Positions 20,023-27,015 are shown, counted from the first letter of the stretch. The stretch is DNA of 27,015 nucleotides from an uncultured Subdoligranulum sp. (GCF_937890665.1 NZ_CALADU010000326.1:1-27015), one strand, 5' to 3'. A program made the numbers and translations. The notes: generated by a model from the sequence alone, not told the origin.

Positions 20023-21156
20023 TTACATACCCATTAAGGTCAAGATCAAGCCGCCGGCAATGACCGACGCGATCTGTCCCGAAACGTTGACGCTGATGGA
20101 ATACATCAGCAGGAAATTCTGGTTGTCTTCCGCCAGACCCATCTGGTTGACCACACGGCCGCTCATGGGGAAAGCCGAGATGCCGGCCGCACCGATCATC
20201 GGGTTGAGTTTCTTACCCTCCGGCAGGAAGAGGTTGAGCAGCTTGGCGAACAGGACACCACCGGCCGTATCAAAGACGAAGGCTACCAGACCCAAAGCGA
20301 GGATCAGCAGGGTGTCGGGCTTGACGAATTTGTCGGCGGTCATCTGGCCTGCGACGGTCAGACCCAGCACAATGGTGATCAGGTTGGCCAGTACGTTTTG
20401 TGCCGTTTCCGACAAAGAATTCAATACGCCGCACTCCCGAATCAGGTTACCGAACATCAGGAAGCCTACCAGTGCCACGCTGGCAGGAGCAACCAAGCCG
20501 GCCAGCACCGTTACCACAATGGGGAAGAGGATCTTGGTGGTCTTGGTCACGCTGCCCTTGCGGTAGGGCATGCGGATCATACGCTCTTTTTTGGTGGTGC
20601 ACAACCGGATGACCGGCGGCTGTACGATGGGAACCAGTGCCATATAACTGTAAGCAGCCACCATAATAGCACCCAGATATTTGCTGCCCAGCGTGTTGGC
20701 TACAAAGATGGCGGTGGGACCGTCGGCAGCGCCGATTATGGCAATGGAAGCGGCGTCGGGCAAGTCAAAGAAAAGACCGGCCAGTGCCAGCGTGAAGAAG
20801 ATGCCGAACTGCGCAGCCGCACCAAAAAGCATGAGCCAAGGCTTTTCCAGCAAGGGACCAAAATCGATCATGGCGCCGATGCCGATGAAGAGCAGCAGCG
20901 GGAACAGCTCGTTGGACATGCCGGCCTCAAACAAGGCGCTGATGGGGCCTACCGTGTCCCCTTGGGTGATGGCACCGGAAAGCGGCAGATTCACCAGAAT
21001 CGCGCCGAATCCCATGGGGACCAGCAGGCTGGGTTCCATCTTTTTTACGATGCCCAGATAGATCAGCAGCCCACCGATGACCCACATGACCACCATCTGC
21101 CAAGTCAGGTTGCCAAAATTGGCAAACAGGCTGGCGAAGGTTTGTACAATGTTCAT
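20023..21156 (-). CDS. oadB: Sodium ion-translocating decarboxylase beta subunit
   Basis: Integral membrane subunit (377 residues, about nine to eleven helices) that decarboxylates carboxybiotin while pumping Na+ outward, in oxaloacetate, methylmalonyl-CoA or glutaconyl-CoA decarboxylases. Motifs are strong: FPLLLFIGIGAMIDFGPLLE (85-104), AIIGAADGPTAIFVANTLGS with the key Asp145 (139-158), MVAAYSYMALVPIVQPP and, near the C terminus, PMIGAAGISAFPMSGRVVNQ then MGLAEDNQNFLLM. Start at 21154-21156 with GGAGG nine bases upstream. The next gene is the miniature OadG; no biotin carrier or carboxyltransferase alpha subunit is in the window, so the acid decarboxylated is unknown. Expression passes through the riboswitch-like leader at 21190-21333. 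Confidence 0.96.
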   Translation of the reverse strand: MNIVQTFASLFANFGNLTWQMVVMWVIGGLLIYLGIVKKMEPSLLVPMGFGAILVNLPLSGAITQGDTVGPISALFEAGMSNELFPLLLFIGIGAMIDFGPLLEKPWLMLFGAAAQFGIFFTLALAGLFFDLPDAASIAIIGAADGPTAIFVANTLGSKYLGAIMVAAYSYMALVPIVQPPVIRLCTTKKERMIRMPYRKGSVTKTTKILFPIVVTVLAGLVAPASVALVGFLMFGNLIRECGVLNSLSETAQNVLANLITIVLGLTVAGQMTADKFVKPDTLLILALGLVAFVFDTAGGVLFAKLLNLFLPEGKKLNPMIGAAGISAFPMSGRVVNQMGLAEDNQNFLLMYSISVNVSGQIASVIAGGLILTLMGM

Positions 21157-21189
21157 ACAAAGGTTCCTCCTTTTTAAAGAGCAGACGAC

Positions 21190-21233
21190 AAAAAAAGACT
21201 TTTACCGCAGCAAGTTATGCTGTGGTAAAAGTC
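21190..21233 (-). terminator. Terminator of the oadB leader (expression platform)
   Basis: On the minus strand a 16-bp stem (21218-21233 with 21197-21212, loop of five) is followed by seven T (21190-21196). Its 5' arm contains the 3' strand of the aptamer's P1 (21225-21231), so aptamer and terminator exclude each other. Confidence 0.9.
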
Positions 21234-21333
21234 TCAGTGCTTGGGTATGGCTCCGGAGCGCAAACCGCACCCGGGATGACGAAGCCAAACGCACAATCCG
21301 AAGGTGAGGACCGTGCCGCCTACTCCCTTTTAC
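21225..21333 (-). ncRNA. Riboswitch aptamer, yybP-ykoY (Mn2+)-like, upstream of oadB
   Basis: Read on the minus strand: P1 GTAAAAG (21327-21333) pairs with CTTTTAC (21225-21231). GGAGTAG follows P1 (21320-21326) and TGAGA precedes its 3' strand. P2 is GCACGGTCC/GGATTGTGC (21308-21316, 21291-21299). P3 is GGCTTCG/CGGAGCC (21280-21286, 21249-21255), holding the asymmetric loop TCATCCCGG and a short GTGCG/CGCTC hairpin stacked directly on the CGG. The GGAGTAG and AGA flanks, the CG-TCA internal loop and the hairpin-CGG arrangement match my recollection of the yybP-ykoY class, which binds Mn2+. The layout implies an ON switch: ligand stabilises P1 and prevents the terminator. Class is probable, ligand uncertain. 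Confidence 0.62.
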
Positions 21334-21344
21334 TTAGTTCTCTT

Positions 21345-21373
21345 AGTATAGCAGTTGGCTGTAAAAATTACAA
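21345..21373 (-). promoter_or_regulatory. Promoter of oadB operon
   Basis: On the minus strand TTGTAA (21368-21373), 17 bases and TATACT (21345-21350) with TGC before it, placing the start a few bases before the riboswitch-like structure. Confidence 0.75.
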
Positions 21374-21429
21374 GTCCCGTACTGCACAAAACCGAAGGGG
21401 CAGAGTTCGGCAAGCTGCATAAAAAAATA

Positions 21430-21458
21430 TTGACAAAAGCTATCATTACCGGTATTAT
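21430..21458 (+). promoter_or_regulatory. Promoter of sigma factor gene
   Basis: TTGACA (21430-21435), a 17-base spacer and TATTAT (21453-21458), 34 bases before the start codon. Confidence 0.8.
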
Positions 21459-21492
21459 AAAGGTGTTCGCATCGACCCGGTGGAGATTTTTC

Positions 21493-22038
21493 ATGCAAAA
21501 AATTGACGAGGACCTGCTTGCTCGCGCACAGCAGGGGGAGGAAGCGGCGTTGGCCGCATTGATCGCCCGAATGATGCCGGCCATCCGCAAGGGGGCTGCT
21601 GCTTACCGGGCACCTGGTCTCGATTTTGAGGACGCTGTGCAGGAAGGGCTCATCGGGCTCTTTCAGGCGGTGCGGGGGTATCGGCCCAATGCCGGTACGG
21701 CCTTTTCTACCTATGCAGCTGCCTGCATCCACCATGCGCAGCAGGACGCCCAGCGTGCGGCGCTGCGCAAAAAACATGCGCCGCTGAATTTCAGCGTGCC
21801 GCTGCCCGATGCAGAAAATCTTCCCCAGCCGGGGCCGGAGGAACTGGCCATTGCCGGGGAACGGTACGCTGCCACTTTACAGCGAATGCAAACCGATCTT
21901 TCGGCTTTGGAACGCCGTGCGCTGGTTGCCAGCCTGCACGGACAATCCGTTGCCCATACGGCACAAGAGCTTGGCGTCACACCCAAAGCGGTGGCCAACG
22001 CATTGGCCCGCGCCCGCCGCAAACTGCGCGGCGAGTGA
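21493..22038 (+). CDS. RNA polymerase sigma factor, sigma-H-like
   Basis: Sigma-70 family factor of 181 residues with regions 2 and 4 but no region 1.1 or 3 of normal size. Region 2: AAYRAPGLDFEDAVQEGLIG then LFQAVRGYRPNAGTAFSTYA (about 36-80). The following RKKHAPLNFSVPLPD closely resembles the Bacillus SigH segment RQKHIPLNSY. Region 4: LSALERRALVASLHGQSVAH and TAQELGVTPKAVANALARAR (about 135-178), the second half being the -35-reading helix-turn-helix. In sporulating relatives SigH starts sporulation or competence; its role here is unknown. ATG 21493 with GGTGGAG upstream. Divergent from the oadB leader. The inverted repeat TCAGGC-GTCT-GCCTGA (22050-22065) follows the gene but lacks a T tract. 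Confidence 0.9.
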   Translation: MQKIDEDLLARAQQGEEAALAALIARMMPAIRKGAAAYRAPGLDFEDAVQEGLIGLFQAVRGYRPNAGTAFSTYAAACIHHAQQDAQRAALRKKHAPLNFSVPLPDAENLPQPGPEELAIAGERYAATLQRMQTDLSALERRALVASLHGQSVAHTAQELGVTPKAVANALARARRKLRGE

Positions 22039-22175
22039 CCCACTTGGATTCAGGCGTCTGCCTGATCATATATCAACCTGCCCCCAGTAGCGCCTAAAAT
22101 CAGTTCGTTGGTCCATTCCATATGCGTTGGTTTAGATTCTTCCGCGGGCAAATACAAACAGAGGAGATACCCATT

Positions 22176-22454
22176 ATGTTCGAAGACAAGACTTTGGTAT
22201 GCAAGGATTGCGGCAAAGAGTTCGTCTGGACCGCCGGCGAGCAGGAGTTCTACGCTAGCCGTGGTTTCGAGAACCAGCCCCAGCGCTGCAAGCCCTGCCG
22301 CGATGCCCGCAAGAACGCTACCCGCGGTGAGCGCCAGATGTTCGATGCCGTTTGCGCCAGCTGCGGCAAGGCCTGCAAAGTTCCCTTCCAGCCGCGTGAG
22401 GACCGTCCGGTCTACTGCAGCGAGTGCTTTGCTAAGATGAAAGAGAACGGCTGA
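22176..22454 (+). CDS. Double zinc-ribbon protein (CxxC-rich)
   Basis: Protein of 92 residues with two zinc-ribbon units. The first uses C9/C12 (LVCKDCGKEFVWTAGEQEFY) and C38/C41 (PQRCKPCRDARK). The second uses C60/C63 (VCASCGKACKVPFQP) and C81/C84 (VYCSECFAK), with an additional C67. This is the arrangement of the Clostridial zinc-ribbon families (zf-Tbcl type); the function is unknown, with RNA or DNA binding only possible. ATG 22176 preceded by GAGGAG. Promoter uncertain: TTGGTC (22108-22113) with TTTAGA 17 bases later is the best I could find. Ends at the strong terminator 22497-22536. Confidence 0.9.
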   Translation: MFEDKTLVCKDCGKEFVWTAGEQEFYASRGFENQPQRCKPCRDARKNATRGERQMFDAVCASCGKACKVPFQPREDRPVYCSECFAKMKENG

Positions 22455-22496
22455 TTTGCGCGTTGTAAACGTGTAACACGAGTTTGAATTTCCACT

Positions 22497-22536
22497 CCGC
22501 GCCCCGGTCGGTTGGACTGGGGCGCGGTTTGTTTTT
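22497..22536 (+). terminator. Terminator after zinc-ribbon gene
   Basis: A 13-bp stem CCGCGCCCCGGTC (22497-22509) / GACTGGGGCGCGG (22515-22527) with one G-U pair, loop GGTTG, followed by TTTGTTTTT. Confidence 0.92.
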
Positions 22537-22549
22537 GTCGGGGCGGGAT

Positions 22550-22578
22550 TTGCGCTTTTGCCGTGGTTGCGGTATAAT
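22550..22578 (+). promoter_or_regulatory. Promoter of DUF2142 gene
   Basis: TTGCGC (22550-22555), 17 bases and a perfect TATAAT (22573-22578). Confidence 0.75.
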
Positions 22579-22620
22579 AGCAGCGGCCCCCGCAAATCCT
22601 GTAAGAAAGGCGGCGATCCC

Positions 22621-24891
22621 ATGCCGAAATCTGGACGGCCCCGCCATGTGGTGACGGCGCTGCTGGCAGCGCTGTTGGCGGCTTGTGCCGTATGGCTGCT
22701 CTGCCGCTGGGTCGGGTACGACCTGCAGGAACGGTTGGGCAACCAGCCGGTGTATGAGATCCTCAACGATGAATATAGTCAGGTCATCGACCTGCCGGAA
22801 GAAGGTCTCACCCAATCCATCCCCTTGCAAGCCGGGCAAGCATTTTACGGTGTCCGGCTGAAGTTCAGCACCCATGGCCAGCTCTACAAGGCCGGCATGC
22901 TGATGGTGGATGTCTATGCGCAGGACGGCAAACTGCTGGCACAATCGGCGGGTAACTTTTTAAACATTTTTGACGATACTTTTACCGAGTTCCCCCTCGA
23001 AACACCTTATGTCCCCACCGAAGCTGAGACCTTGCAGGTCCATCTGTACAACACGGTGCCGTGGGACGGACCGCTGGGACTTTGGGCCAGTGAGGGGGAA
23101 GTGGAGGCTATGCCGCTTTGCAGCGGCACCCCGGATAACGGGCAGGCGTTGGACGCTACCTTGGCGGTGCAGCTTGTCAGCGACTATTCCGGGCAATGGC
23201 CTGCCCAGTTGGCGGGCCAACTGGCGCTGCCCTTGGCCATCGCGGCTTTTGCGGCGGTGCTGTTGGCACTGCTTCATGCCCCCTTGGCGCTGCTGGTAGC
23301 GGTCGTGGGGCTGGCGCTGGGCTGTAGCTTTGTTCGGGTCACGCCGGCCTTGGTCGCACCGGACGAATACACCCATTTGGCGGCAGCCTACGAGTTGGCG
23401 GGCCAGTGGTTCGGCCAACAGACGGCCACCGCCGACGGCAAATTGCTGGTGCGCAGTTGTGATGCGCCGCACTTTGGCACCAAAACCGGAGAGATCGGTA
23501 TTTTTGCCTACAAAGCACAGGCACAGGCCCGGCAGAATGAAGCCGGATGCCCCAACGCGCTGACGAAAGTCAGCGAAGCGGAGGCTGGGCAGGGTACGGG
23601 CAATTACTGGGCGCAGGCAGCCGGAATCTGGTTGGCGCGGTGGCAGGGTACGAACTTCTATACCATGCTGGACTATGGCCGGATTGCCAATCTGTTGTGG
23701 TATCTGGTGCTGGCCACCGCGGCAGTGGCGGTGGCGCCGGCGGCGCTGCAGGGGCTGTTTGCCTGTGTGGCACTGCTGCCTATGTCGCTCCAGTTGGCGG
23801 GCAGCCTTTCCCCCGACGCCGGGGTGTTGGGCACTCTGTTCCTCTTTACAGCATTGTGCATGGCGTTGCGTGCGCACCCCGCCGCCCGCTGGCAGTTGGT
23901 GCTGCTGGTGGTGCTGGGGGCTGCGGTGGCGCCAGCTAAAGCCATCTACCTGCCGGTGGTGGCGCTCTGTCTGATCATTCCGCCGCAGCATCTGGATCCT
24001 CGCCAGACGCCTGCTTCCCCCACCGTTTCGTTGGGGCGGTTTGCGCTGCGTCCGGGAAGGCTGGTTCAAGCGGCGGTACTGTTGGCTGCGGTCATCCTCT
24101 GGACGGCGGCCAACCTGTCGGCGCTGGTCTATGCTGCACGGGATATGAACCCGTTGCTGTTGGTGCTAGGTGCAGTGGCGGCAGTGGTACTGCTGGTGTT
24201 GGCCGCTGTTCTCTACCAGCGGGCGTGCCGCAGCCCCAACGGGCGTCGCTGGTTTGTCCGCGGCGCGGTGGTTGTGGCGGTACTGCTGGCGGTGGGCGGC
24301 GTATACGGGCTGTCCCACATGGGCGGCGGTCTGACCCCGGACCAGTTGTTGGAAGTGCTGCCCAACGGGGATTCCGTCTGGACCTTCTCCTTTGGCTATA
24401 TCTGCCGCAACTTGCCCGCCACCCTGAAATTGCTGCTTCGCACCCTGCCGGAACAGGGCGGGCTATGGCTGCAAGGGCTGTTGGGCACGACGCTGGGCGA
24501 ACCCATCGTCTACCGCATCGACGTAAGCTGGCTGCTGGCGGTGGGATTGCTGCTGGCGCTGCTGGCGGCGGCGCTGCCGGTGCAGCAGTCCAGCGTGTTG
24601 GTCACTCGCCGCACACGGTGGGGCCTGTGGGCTATGCTGGCCTGCGTGGTGCTGGCTGTCTTTGCCGCGGCGCTGAGCTGGACGCCCATCAACTATCAAA
24701 CACTGTTCGGTATGCAGGGGCGCTACCTGCTGCCCGTCCTGCCGCTGGCCTTGCTGCTGGTGCAGGGCAACACACTGGTCACGCTGCGCCGCAGTGCGGC
24801 GCGGGGGGCTGTGGTCTTTGTAGCGCTTTTCAATCTGTTGACCCAGCTGCAAGGGTTTGGCTTGTATGCTTCCTGGCAGCCGGTATCATAA
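22621..24891 (+). CDS. DUF2142-type polytopic membrane protein
   Basis: Large membrane protein of 756 residues. An N-terminal helix (about 9-27) is followed by a soluble extracytoplasmic beta domain to about 200, which includes AGQAFYGVRLKFSTHGQLY. Roughly ten to twelve helices follow. The motif APDEYTHLAAAYELAGQWFG (about 246-265), at the start of the first external loop, and LSPDAGVLGTLFLFTALC fit the DUF2142 family, thought to be GT-C-like glycosyltransferases that use lipid-linked sugars on the outer face; the acidic DE pair would be the catalytic candidate. That role is inference. ATG 22621 with AAAGG/GGCGG upstream. GC content and codon use are like the neighbours. The next gene starts 40 bases later. 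Confidence 0.82.
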   Translation: MPKSGRPRHVVTALLAALLAACAVWLLCRWVGYDLQERLGNQPVYEILNDEYSQVIDLPEEGLTQSIPLQAGQAFYGVRLKFSTHGQLYKAGMLMVDVYAQDGKLLAQSAGNFLNIFDDTFTEFPLETPYVPTEAETLQVHLYNTVPWDGPLGLWASEGEVEAMPLCSGTPDNGQALDATLAVQLVSDYSGQWPAQLAGQLALPLAIAAFAAVLLALLHAPLALLVAVVGLALGCSFVRVTPALVAPDEYTHLAAAYELAGQWFGQQTATADGKLLVRSCDAPHFGTKTGEIGIFAYKAQAQARQNEAGCPNALTKVSEAEAGQGTGNYWAQAAGIWLARWQGTNFYTMLDYGRIANLLWYLVLATAAVAVAPAALQGLFACVALLPMSLQLAGSLSPDAGVLGTLFLFTALCMALRAHPAARWQLVLLVVLGAAVAPAKAIYLPVVALCLIIPPQHLDPRQTPASPTVSLGRFALRPGRLVQAAVLLAAVILWTAANLSALVYAARDMNPLLLVLGAVAAVVLLVLAAVLYQRACRSPNGRRWFVRGAVVVAVLLAVGGVYGLSHMGGGLTPDQLLEVLPNGDSVWTFSFGYICRNLPATLKLLLRTLPEQGGLWLQGLLGTTLGEPIVYRIDVSWLLAVGLLLALLAAALPVQQSSVLVTRRTRWGLWAMLACVVLAVFAAALSWTPINYQTLFGMQGRYLLPVLPLALLLVQGNTLVTLRRSAARGAVVFVALFNLLTQLQGFGLYASWQPVS
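24862..24889 (+). promoter_or_regulatory. Possible internal promoter for DUF1858-trmK-nif3-rqcH
   Basis: TTGTAT (24862-24867), 16 bases and TATCAT (24884-24889), inside the end of the DUF2142 gene. Otherwise the cluster would depend on readthrough from upstream. Confidence 0.35.
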
Positions 24892-24931
24892 ATCCATACA
24901 AAACGATACTGCATCAGAAAGGAACTTTCCC

Positions 24932-25138
24932 ATGACTGTTACGAAAGATACCATCATTGCTGAAATCCTGAACAACGACCCCGCACAGGGCTGCGTGCCC
25001 ATCTTCCTGTCCACCGGTATGCACTGCTTGGGCTGCATGGCGGCTCACGGTGAGACGGTGGAGCAGGCCTGTGCCGTCCATGGTGTGGATGCCGACGCGC
25101 TGGTTGCCCAGCTCAACGACTACTTTGCACACCAGTAA
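24932..25138 (+). CDS. DUF1858 domain protein (CxxC redox-type)
   Basis: Small protein of 68 residues of the DUF1858 family, known from hybrid-cluster-protein-associated disulfide proteins. Begins MTVTKDTIIAEILNNDPAQG and carries GMHCLGCMAAHGETVEQACA with the C32-x-x-C35 pair, then VDADALVAQLNDYFA. A further Cys21 lies before it. It may act in disulfide redox chemistry or bind a metal; the substrate is unknown. ATG 24932 with AAAGGA upstream. The following trmK frame overlaps its 3' end, so the genes are co-translated. Association with trmK is probably only positional. Confidence 0.9.
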   Translation: MTVTKDTIIAEILNNDPAQGCVPIFLSTGMHCLGCMAAHGETVEQACAVHGVDADALVAQLNDYFAHQ

Positions 25139-25799
25139 TTCGCCGCGGCTGGATGCCCGCTTGGCTGCTGCCTTCGCCTATGTACGGTCGGGGCATGTGG
25201 CGGCGGACATCGGCTGCGACCATGGCAAACTGAGTGCCGCACTGGCGGGCAGCGGTCGCTGCCCGCTTGTTTTGGCTTGTGACCTGCGGCCCGATCCGTT
25301 GGAAAAAGCCCGGCGGCGCTGTGCTCCCTATGGCGATGCTGTGCAGTGCCGTTTGGGCGACGGCTTGTCGGTGGTGCACCCCGGGGAGGCCGAGGACATC
25401 ATTATTGCCGGTATGGGGGCGGAAACCGTCATCGAAATTCTGGAGGCTGCTCCGTGGGTGTTCGATGCCAGGTACAATCTAGTGCTGGTGCCCGCCACCA
25501 AACACAGCGTTTTGCGGCGTTGGCTGGCTCGCCGCGGCTTTGCGCTGCTGGGGGAAACTCTCTGTCAGGCGGCGGGGCGGTGGTATGCGGTCATGAACGC
25601 CCGGTATGCCGGGACCGAACATGAACCCGACGGACTGGAATGTCTGTGCGGCCAGACTGAGGGACAGCCTGGTTTTTCGGCCTACTGTGCCCAGCAGAAC
25701 ATCAAACTGAAGAAATACCGTCTTGGTCTGGCGCCCGGTGCGGAGGCCGATGCGGTAGATGCTTTGATCGAAGAATTGGAGAAACGCGCATGTCTGTGA
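25125..25799 (+). CDS. trmK: tRNA (adenine(22)-N1)-methyltransferase TrmK
   Basis: SAM-dependent enzyme that methylates N1 of A22 in bacterial tRNAs. Motif I is clear in VAADIGCDHGKLSAAL (SAM-binding DIGxDHG, about 26-41), followed by ACDLRPDPLEKARRRC (motif II), VQCRLGDGLSVVHPGEAEDI and IIAGMGAETVIEILE, the family's GMG motif. The end KKYRLGLAPGAEADAVDALI is ordinary. The true start is uncertain: homology begins at NSPRLDARLA, and the nearest in-frame start is the TTG at 25125, inside the DUF1858 gene, without a clear ribosome site; ATG 25080 further upstream is possible. It overlaps nif3 by 10 bases. trmK-nif3 is a conserved Firmicute pair (yqfN-yqfO). Confidence 0.9.
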   Translation: MHTSNSPRLDARLAAAFAYVRSGHVAADIGCDHGKLSAALAGSGRCPLVLACDLRPDPLEKARRRCAPYGDAVQCRLGDGLSVVHPGEAEDIIIAGMGAETVIEILEAAPWVFDARYNLVLVPATKHSVLRRWLARRGFALLGETLCQAAGRWYAVMNARYAGTEHEPDGLECLCGQTEGQPGFSAYCAQQNIKLKKYRLGLAPGAEADAVDALIEELEKRACL

Positions 25800-26548
25800 C
25801 TGTACAGGAAATTTTGCAGGAGCTCAAGGCGTTTGCACCGCCGGAGCTGGCCTGCAGTTGGGATAACGTGGGGCTGCTGGTGGATGCCGGCCGTCCGGTA
25901 GACAAGGTGCTGACTGCGTTGGACATCACCGCCGCGGTGGTGGAAGAGGCTGCCCGGGAGGGCTGCCAGCTCATCGTCAGTCATCACCCGGTGATCTTTG
26001 ACCCGATGAAGCGCATCACGGCGGATGACATTCCGGCGCTGCTGCTGAAAAACGGGATTTCCGGCATCTGCATGCACACCAATCTGGATGCGGCGCCCGA
26101 CGGCGTTAACGATACCTTGGCCGATCTGCTGGGCATTGCCCGGGAAGGCCGCCGCAATTTTGCCGATGACTGCGGCCGCATCGGGACGGTTGCGCCCACC
26201 ACTACGGCGGCGCTGGCTCGCTTCTGTGCCGAAACGCTGCATAGCGGTGTCAAATATGTGGACAGCGGCAAGCCGGTGACCTGTCTGGCGGAAGTCAGCG
26301 GTGCGGGCGGCAGCTATCTGCAGCAGGCCATCGACGAAGGGGCGGACTGCCTTGTGACCGGCGAGGCTGCCCACCATATCGCGCTGCTGGCCAAGCAGAA
26401 AGGTGTCGGCCTTGTGGTGGCGGGCCACTGGGGGACCGAACAGGGCATTGCCGACGTACTGGCTGCCCGGCTGCACACGGCCTTTCCGCAGTTGGAGGTC
26501 CGCCATGCTGCGGCGGACACCGATCCGTATACTTATCTGAACGTTTGA
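25790..26548 (+). CDS. Nif3-like dinuclear metal-centre protein (YqfO family)
   Basis: Protein of 252 residues of the NIF3 family, hexameric with a two-metal site; biochemical role unsettled (older label: GTP cyclohydrolase I type 2 homologue). Metal ligands are clear: LIVSHHPVIFDP (61-72) with the His pair, CMHTNLDAAPDGVNDTLAD with His and Asp near residues 95-105, and VVAGHWGTEQGIADVLAARL with His and Glu near residue 210. ATG 25790 overlaps the trmK stop. It lacks the central PII-like insert of longer homologues such as YqfO (about 370), so this is the short form. Confidence 0.94.
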   Translation: MSVTVQEILQELKAFAPPELACSWDNVGLLVDAGRPVDKVLTALDITAAVVEEAAREGCQLIVSHHPVIFDPMKRITADDIPALLLKNGISGICMHTNLDAAPDGVNDTLADLLGIAREGRRNFADDCGRIGTVAPTTTAALARFCAETLHSGVKYVDSGKPVTCLAEVSGAGGSYLQQAIDEGADCLVTGEAAHHIALLAKQKGVGLVVAGHWGTEQGIADVLAARLHTAFPQLEVRHAAADTDPYTYLNV

Positions 26549-26579
26549 ACCCGGTCGCTGTGCCGGAAGGAGTACTGCC

Positions 26580-27015
26580 ATGTCTTTGGATGCCGCAACA
26601 CTGTCGCTGGTTGCCGATGAATTGAAGGCGACGCTGCTGGATGCCAAGATCGACAAGATCTTTGAGCCTACCCGCGACGAAGTGTTGGTGACTCTGCGCA
26701 CCCGCACCGATACATACCGTCTGCTGCTGTCGGCTCGCGTTTGCCTGACGAAAGAATCCTTTGAAAATCCCCTGACGCCGCCGGGCTTTTGCATGCTGCT
26801 GCGCAAGCATCTGACGGGCGGGCGGCTCATCGACCTGCGGCGGGAACCGGGGGACCGTATCGTTTACTTTGATTTCCGCTGCACCAACGAGATGGGGGAC
26901 CTTGTCACCAATACGCTGGCGGCGGAACTGATGGGCCGGTATTCCAATCTGGTACTGGTACAGGACGGCCGCATCATCGACGCCCTCAAGCGGGTGGATT
27001 TTGAGGACAGCGAGG
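26580..27015 (+). CDS. rqcH: NFACT protein RqcH/FbpA, N-terminal part (cut by window edge)
   Basis: First 145 residues of the NFACT-family protein that binds stalled 50S subunits and adds alanine tails to incomplete chains (formerly called fibronectin-binding protein FbpA). The start MSLDAATLSLVADELKATLL and then DAKIDKIFEPTRDEVLVTLR follow the NFACT-N pattern, with the following LLLSARVCLTKESFENPLTP, FCMLLRKHLTGGRLIDLRRE and TLAAELMGRYSNLVLVQDGR typical of the family. ATG 26580 with GGAAGGAG 7 bases upstream, 31 bases after nif3. The middle and NFACT-R domains lie outside the window. Confidence 0.95.
   Translation, partial: MSLDAATLSLVADELKATLLDAKIDKIFEPTRDEVLVTLRTRTDTYRLLLSARVCLTKESFENPLTPPGFCMLLRKHLTGGRLIDLRREPGDRIVYFDFRCTNEMGDLVTNTLAAELMGRYSNLVLVQDGRIIDALKRVDFEDSE

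Noticed and set aside
22050..22065. TCAGGC/GCCTGA repeat as terminator of the sigma factor gene
   Set aside because: Only a 6-bp stem and no T tract follows, so termination is doubtful.
1..27015. CRISPR arrays, tRNA or rRNA genes, insertion sequences, phage genes
   Set aside because: I looked for direct repeats with spacers, cloverleaf patterns, transposase motifs and integrase motifs on both strands and saw none.

Overview
The window is an ordinary, gene-dense stretch of chromosome from a low-GC-lineage but GC-rich anaerobic Firmicute. I infer a gut Clostridium relative of the Oscillospiraceae/Ruminococcaceae type (Faecalibacterium, Subdoligranulum or Gemmiger-like). The reasons are Bacillus-type Shine-Dalgarno sites before nearly every gene, sigma-A promoters with 17-base spacers, the rpsF-ssb and trmK-nif3-rqcH gene orders, an OadB sodium pump with a miniature OadG, and GC-rich codon use. 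The species assignment is inference. There are no phage genes, transposases, CRISPR arrays, rRNA or tRNA genes.

Layout. 1-770 (minus): the rpsF-ssb operon behind a near-perfect promoter and a structured leader. 900-4720: an auxin-efflux-type carrier (+), then a minus-strand GntR(YtrA-like)-ABC ATPase-ABC permease operon with an operator-like palindrome over its promoter, then an Lrp/AsnC regulator. 4800-9700: a polyprenyl glycosylphosphotransferase (+), a threonine-aldolase-type PLP enzyme (-) and a sodium:neurotransmitter-type symporter (+) that share overlapping divergent promoters, and an HD-domain phosphohydrolase (-). The symporter has an in-frame TGA at codon 35. 9850-11870 (+): a TetR regulator, an orphan glucose-type PTS EIIA and an orphan HslV/proteasome-fold protein. 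11890-15440 (+): mgtE behind a long regulated leader, then glgB. 15448-16915 (-): a TrpR/YerC-like regulator with galactose mutarotase. 17000-19870 (+): a DUF3592-like membrane protein, rmuC and degV. 19881-21373 (-): oadB plus a 42-residue OadG-like peptide, behind a riboswitch-like leader with terminator. 21430-27015 (+): a sigma-H-like factor, a double zinc-ribbon protein, a DUF2142 membrane protein, and a DUF1858-trmK-nif3-rqcH cluster that runs off the end.

Most interesting signals. (1) Upstream of mgtE there is an unlisted 31-codon ORF with its own Shine-Dalgarno site; it begins MDTPSSPSPVYR, much like the proline-punctuated MgtL leader peptide of enterobacteria. A segment inside it can pair with three things in turn: its own start region, an antiterminator arm, or nothing, in which case a terminator hairpin holding the mgtE Shine-Dalgarno forms. 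This looks like a Firmicute Mg2+ attenuator based on leader-peptide translation. (2) The oadB leader has the architecture of the yybP-ykoY (Mn2+) riboswitch class, with a terminator that competes directly for the P1 strand, but in front of a Na+ pump. (3) The 193-residue proteasome-fold protein keeps a Ser/Asp/Lys catalytic set but has no HslU partner here.

Many gene pairs converge on long bidirectional terminators (1.9, 6.3, 8.9, 15.4 and 19.8 kb), so transcription units are cleanly separated.
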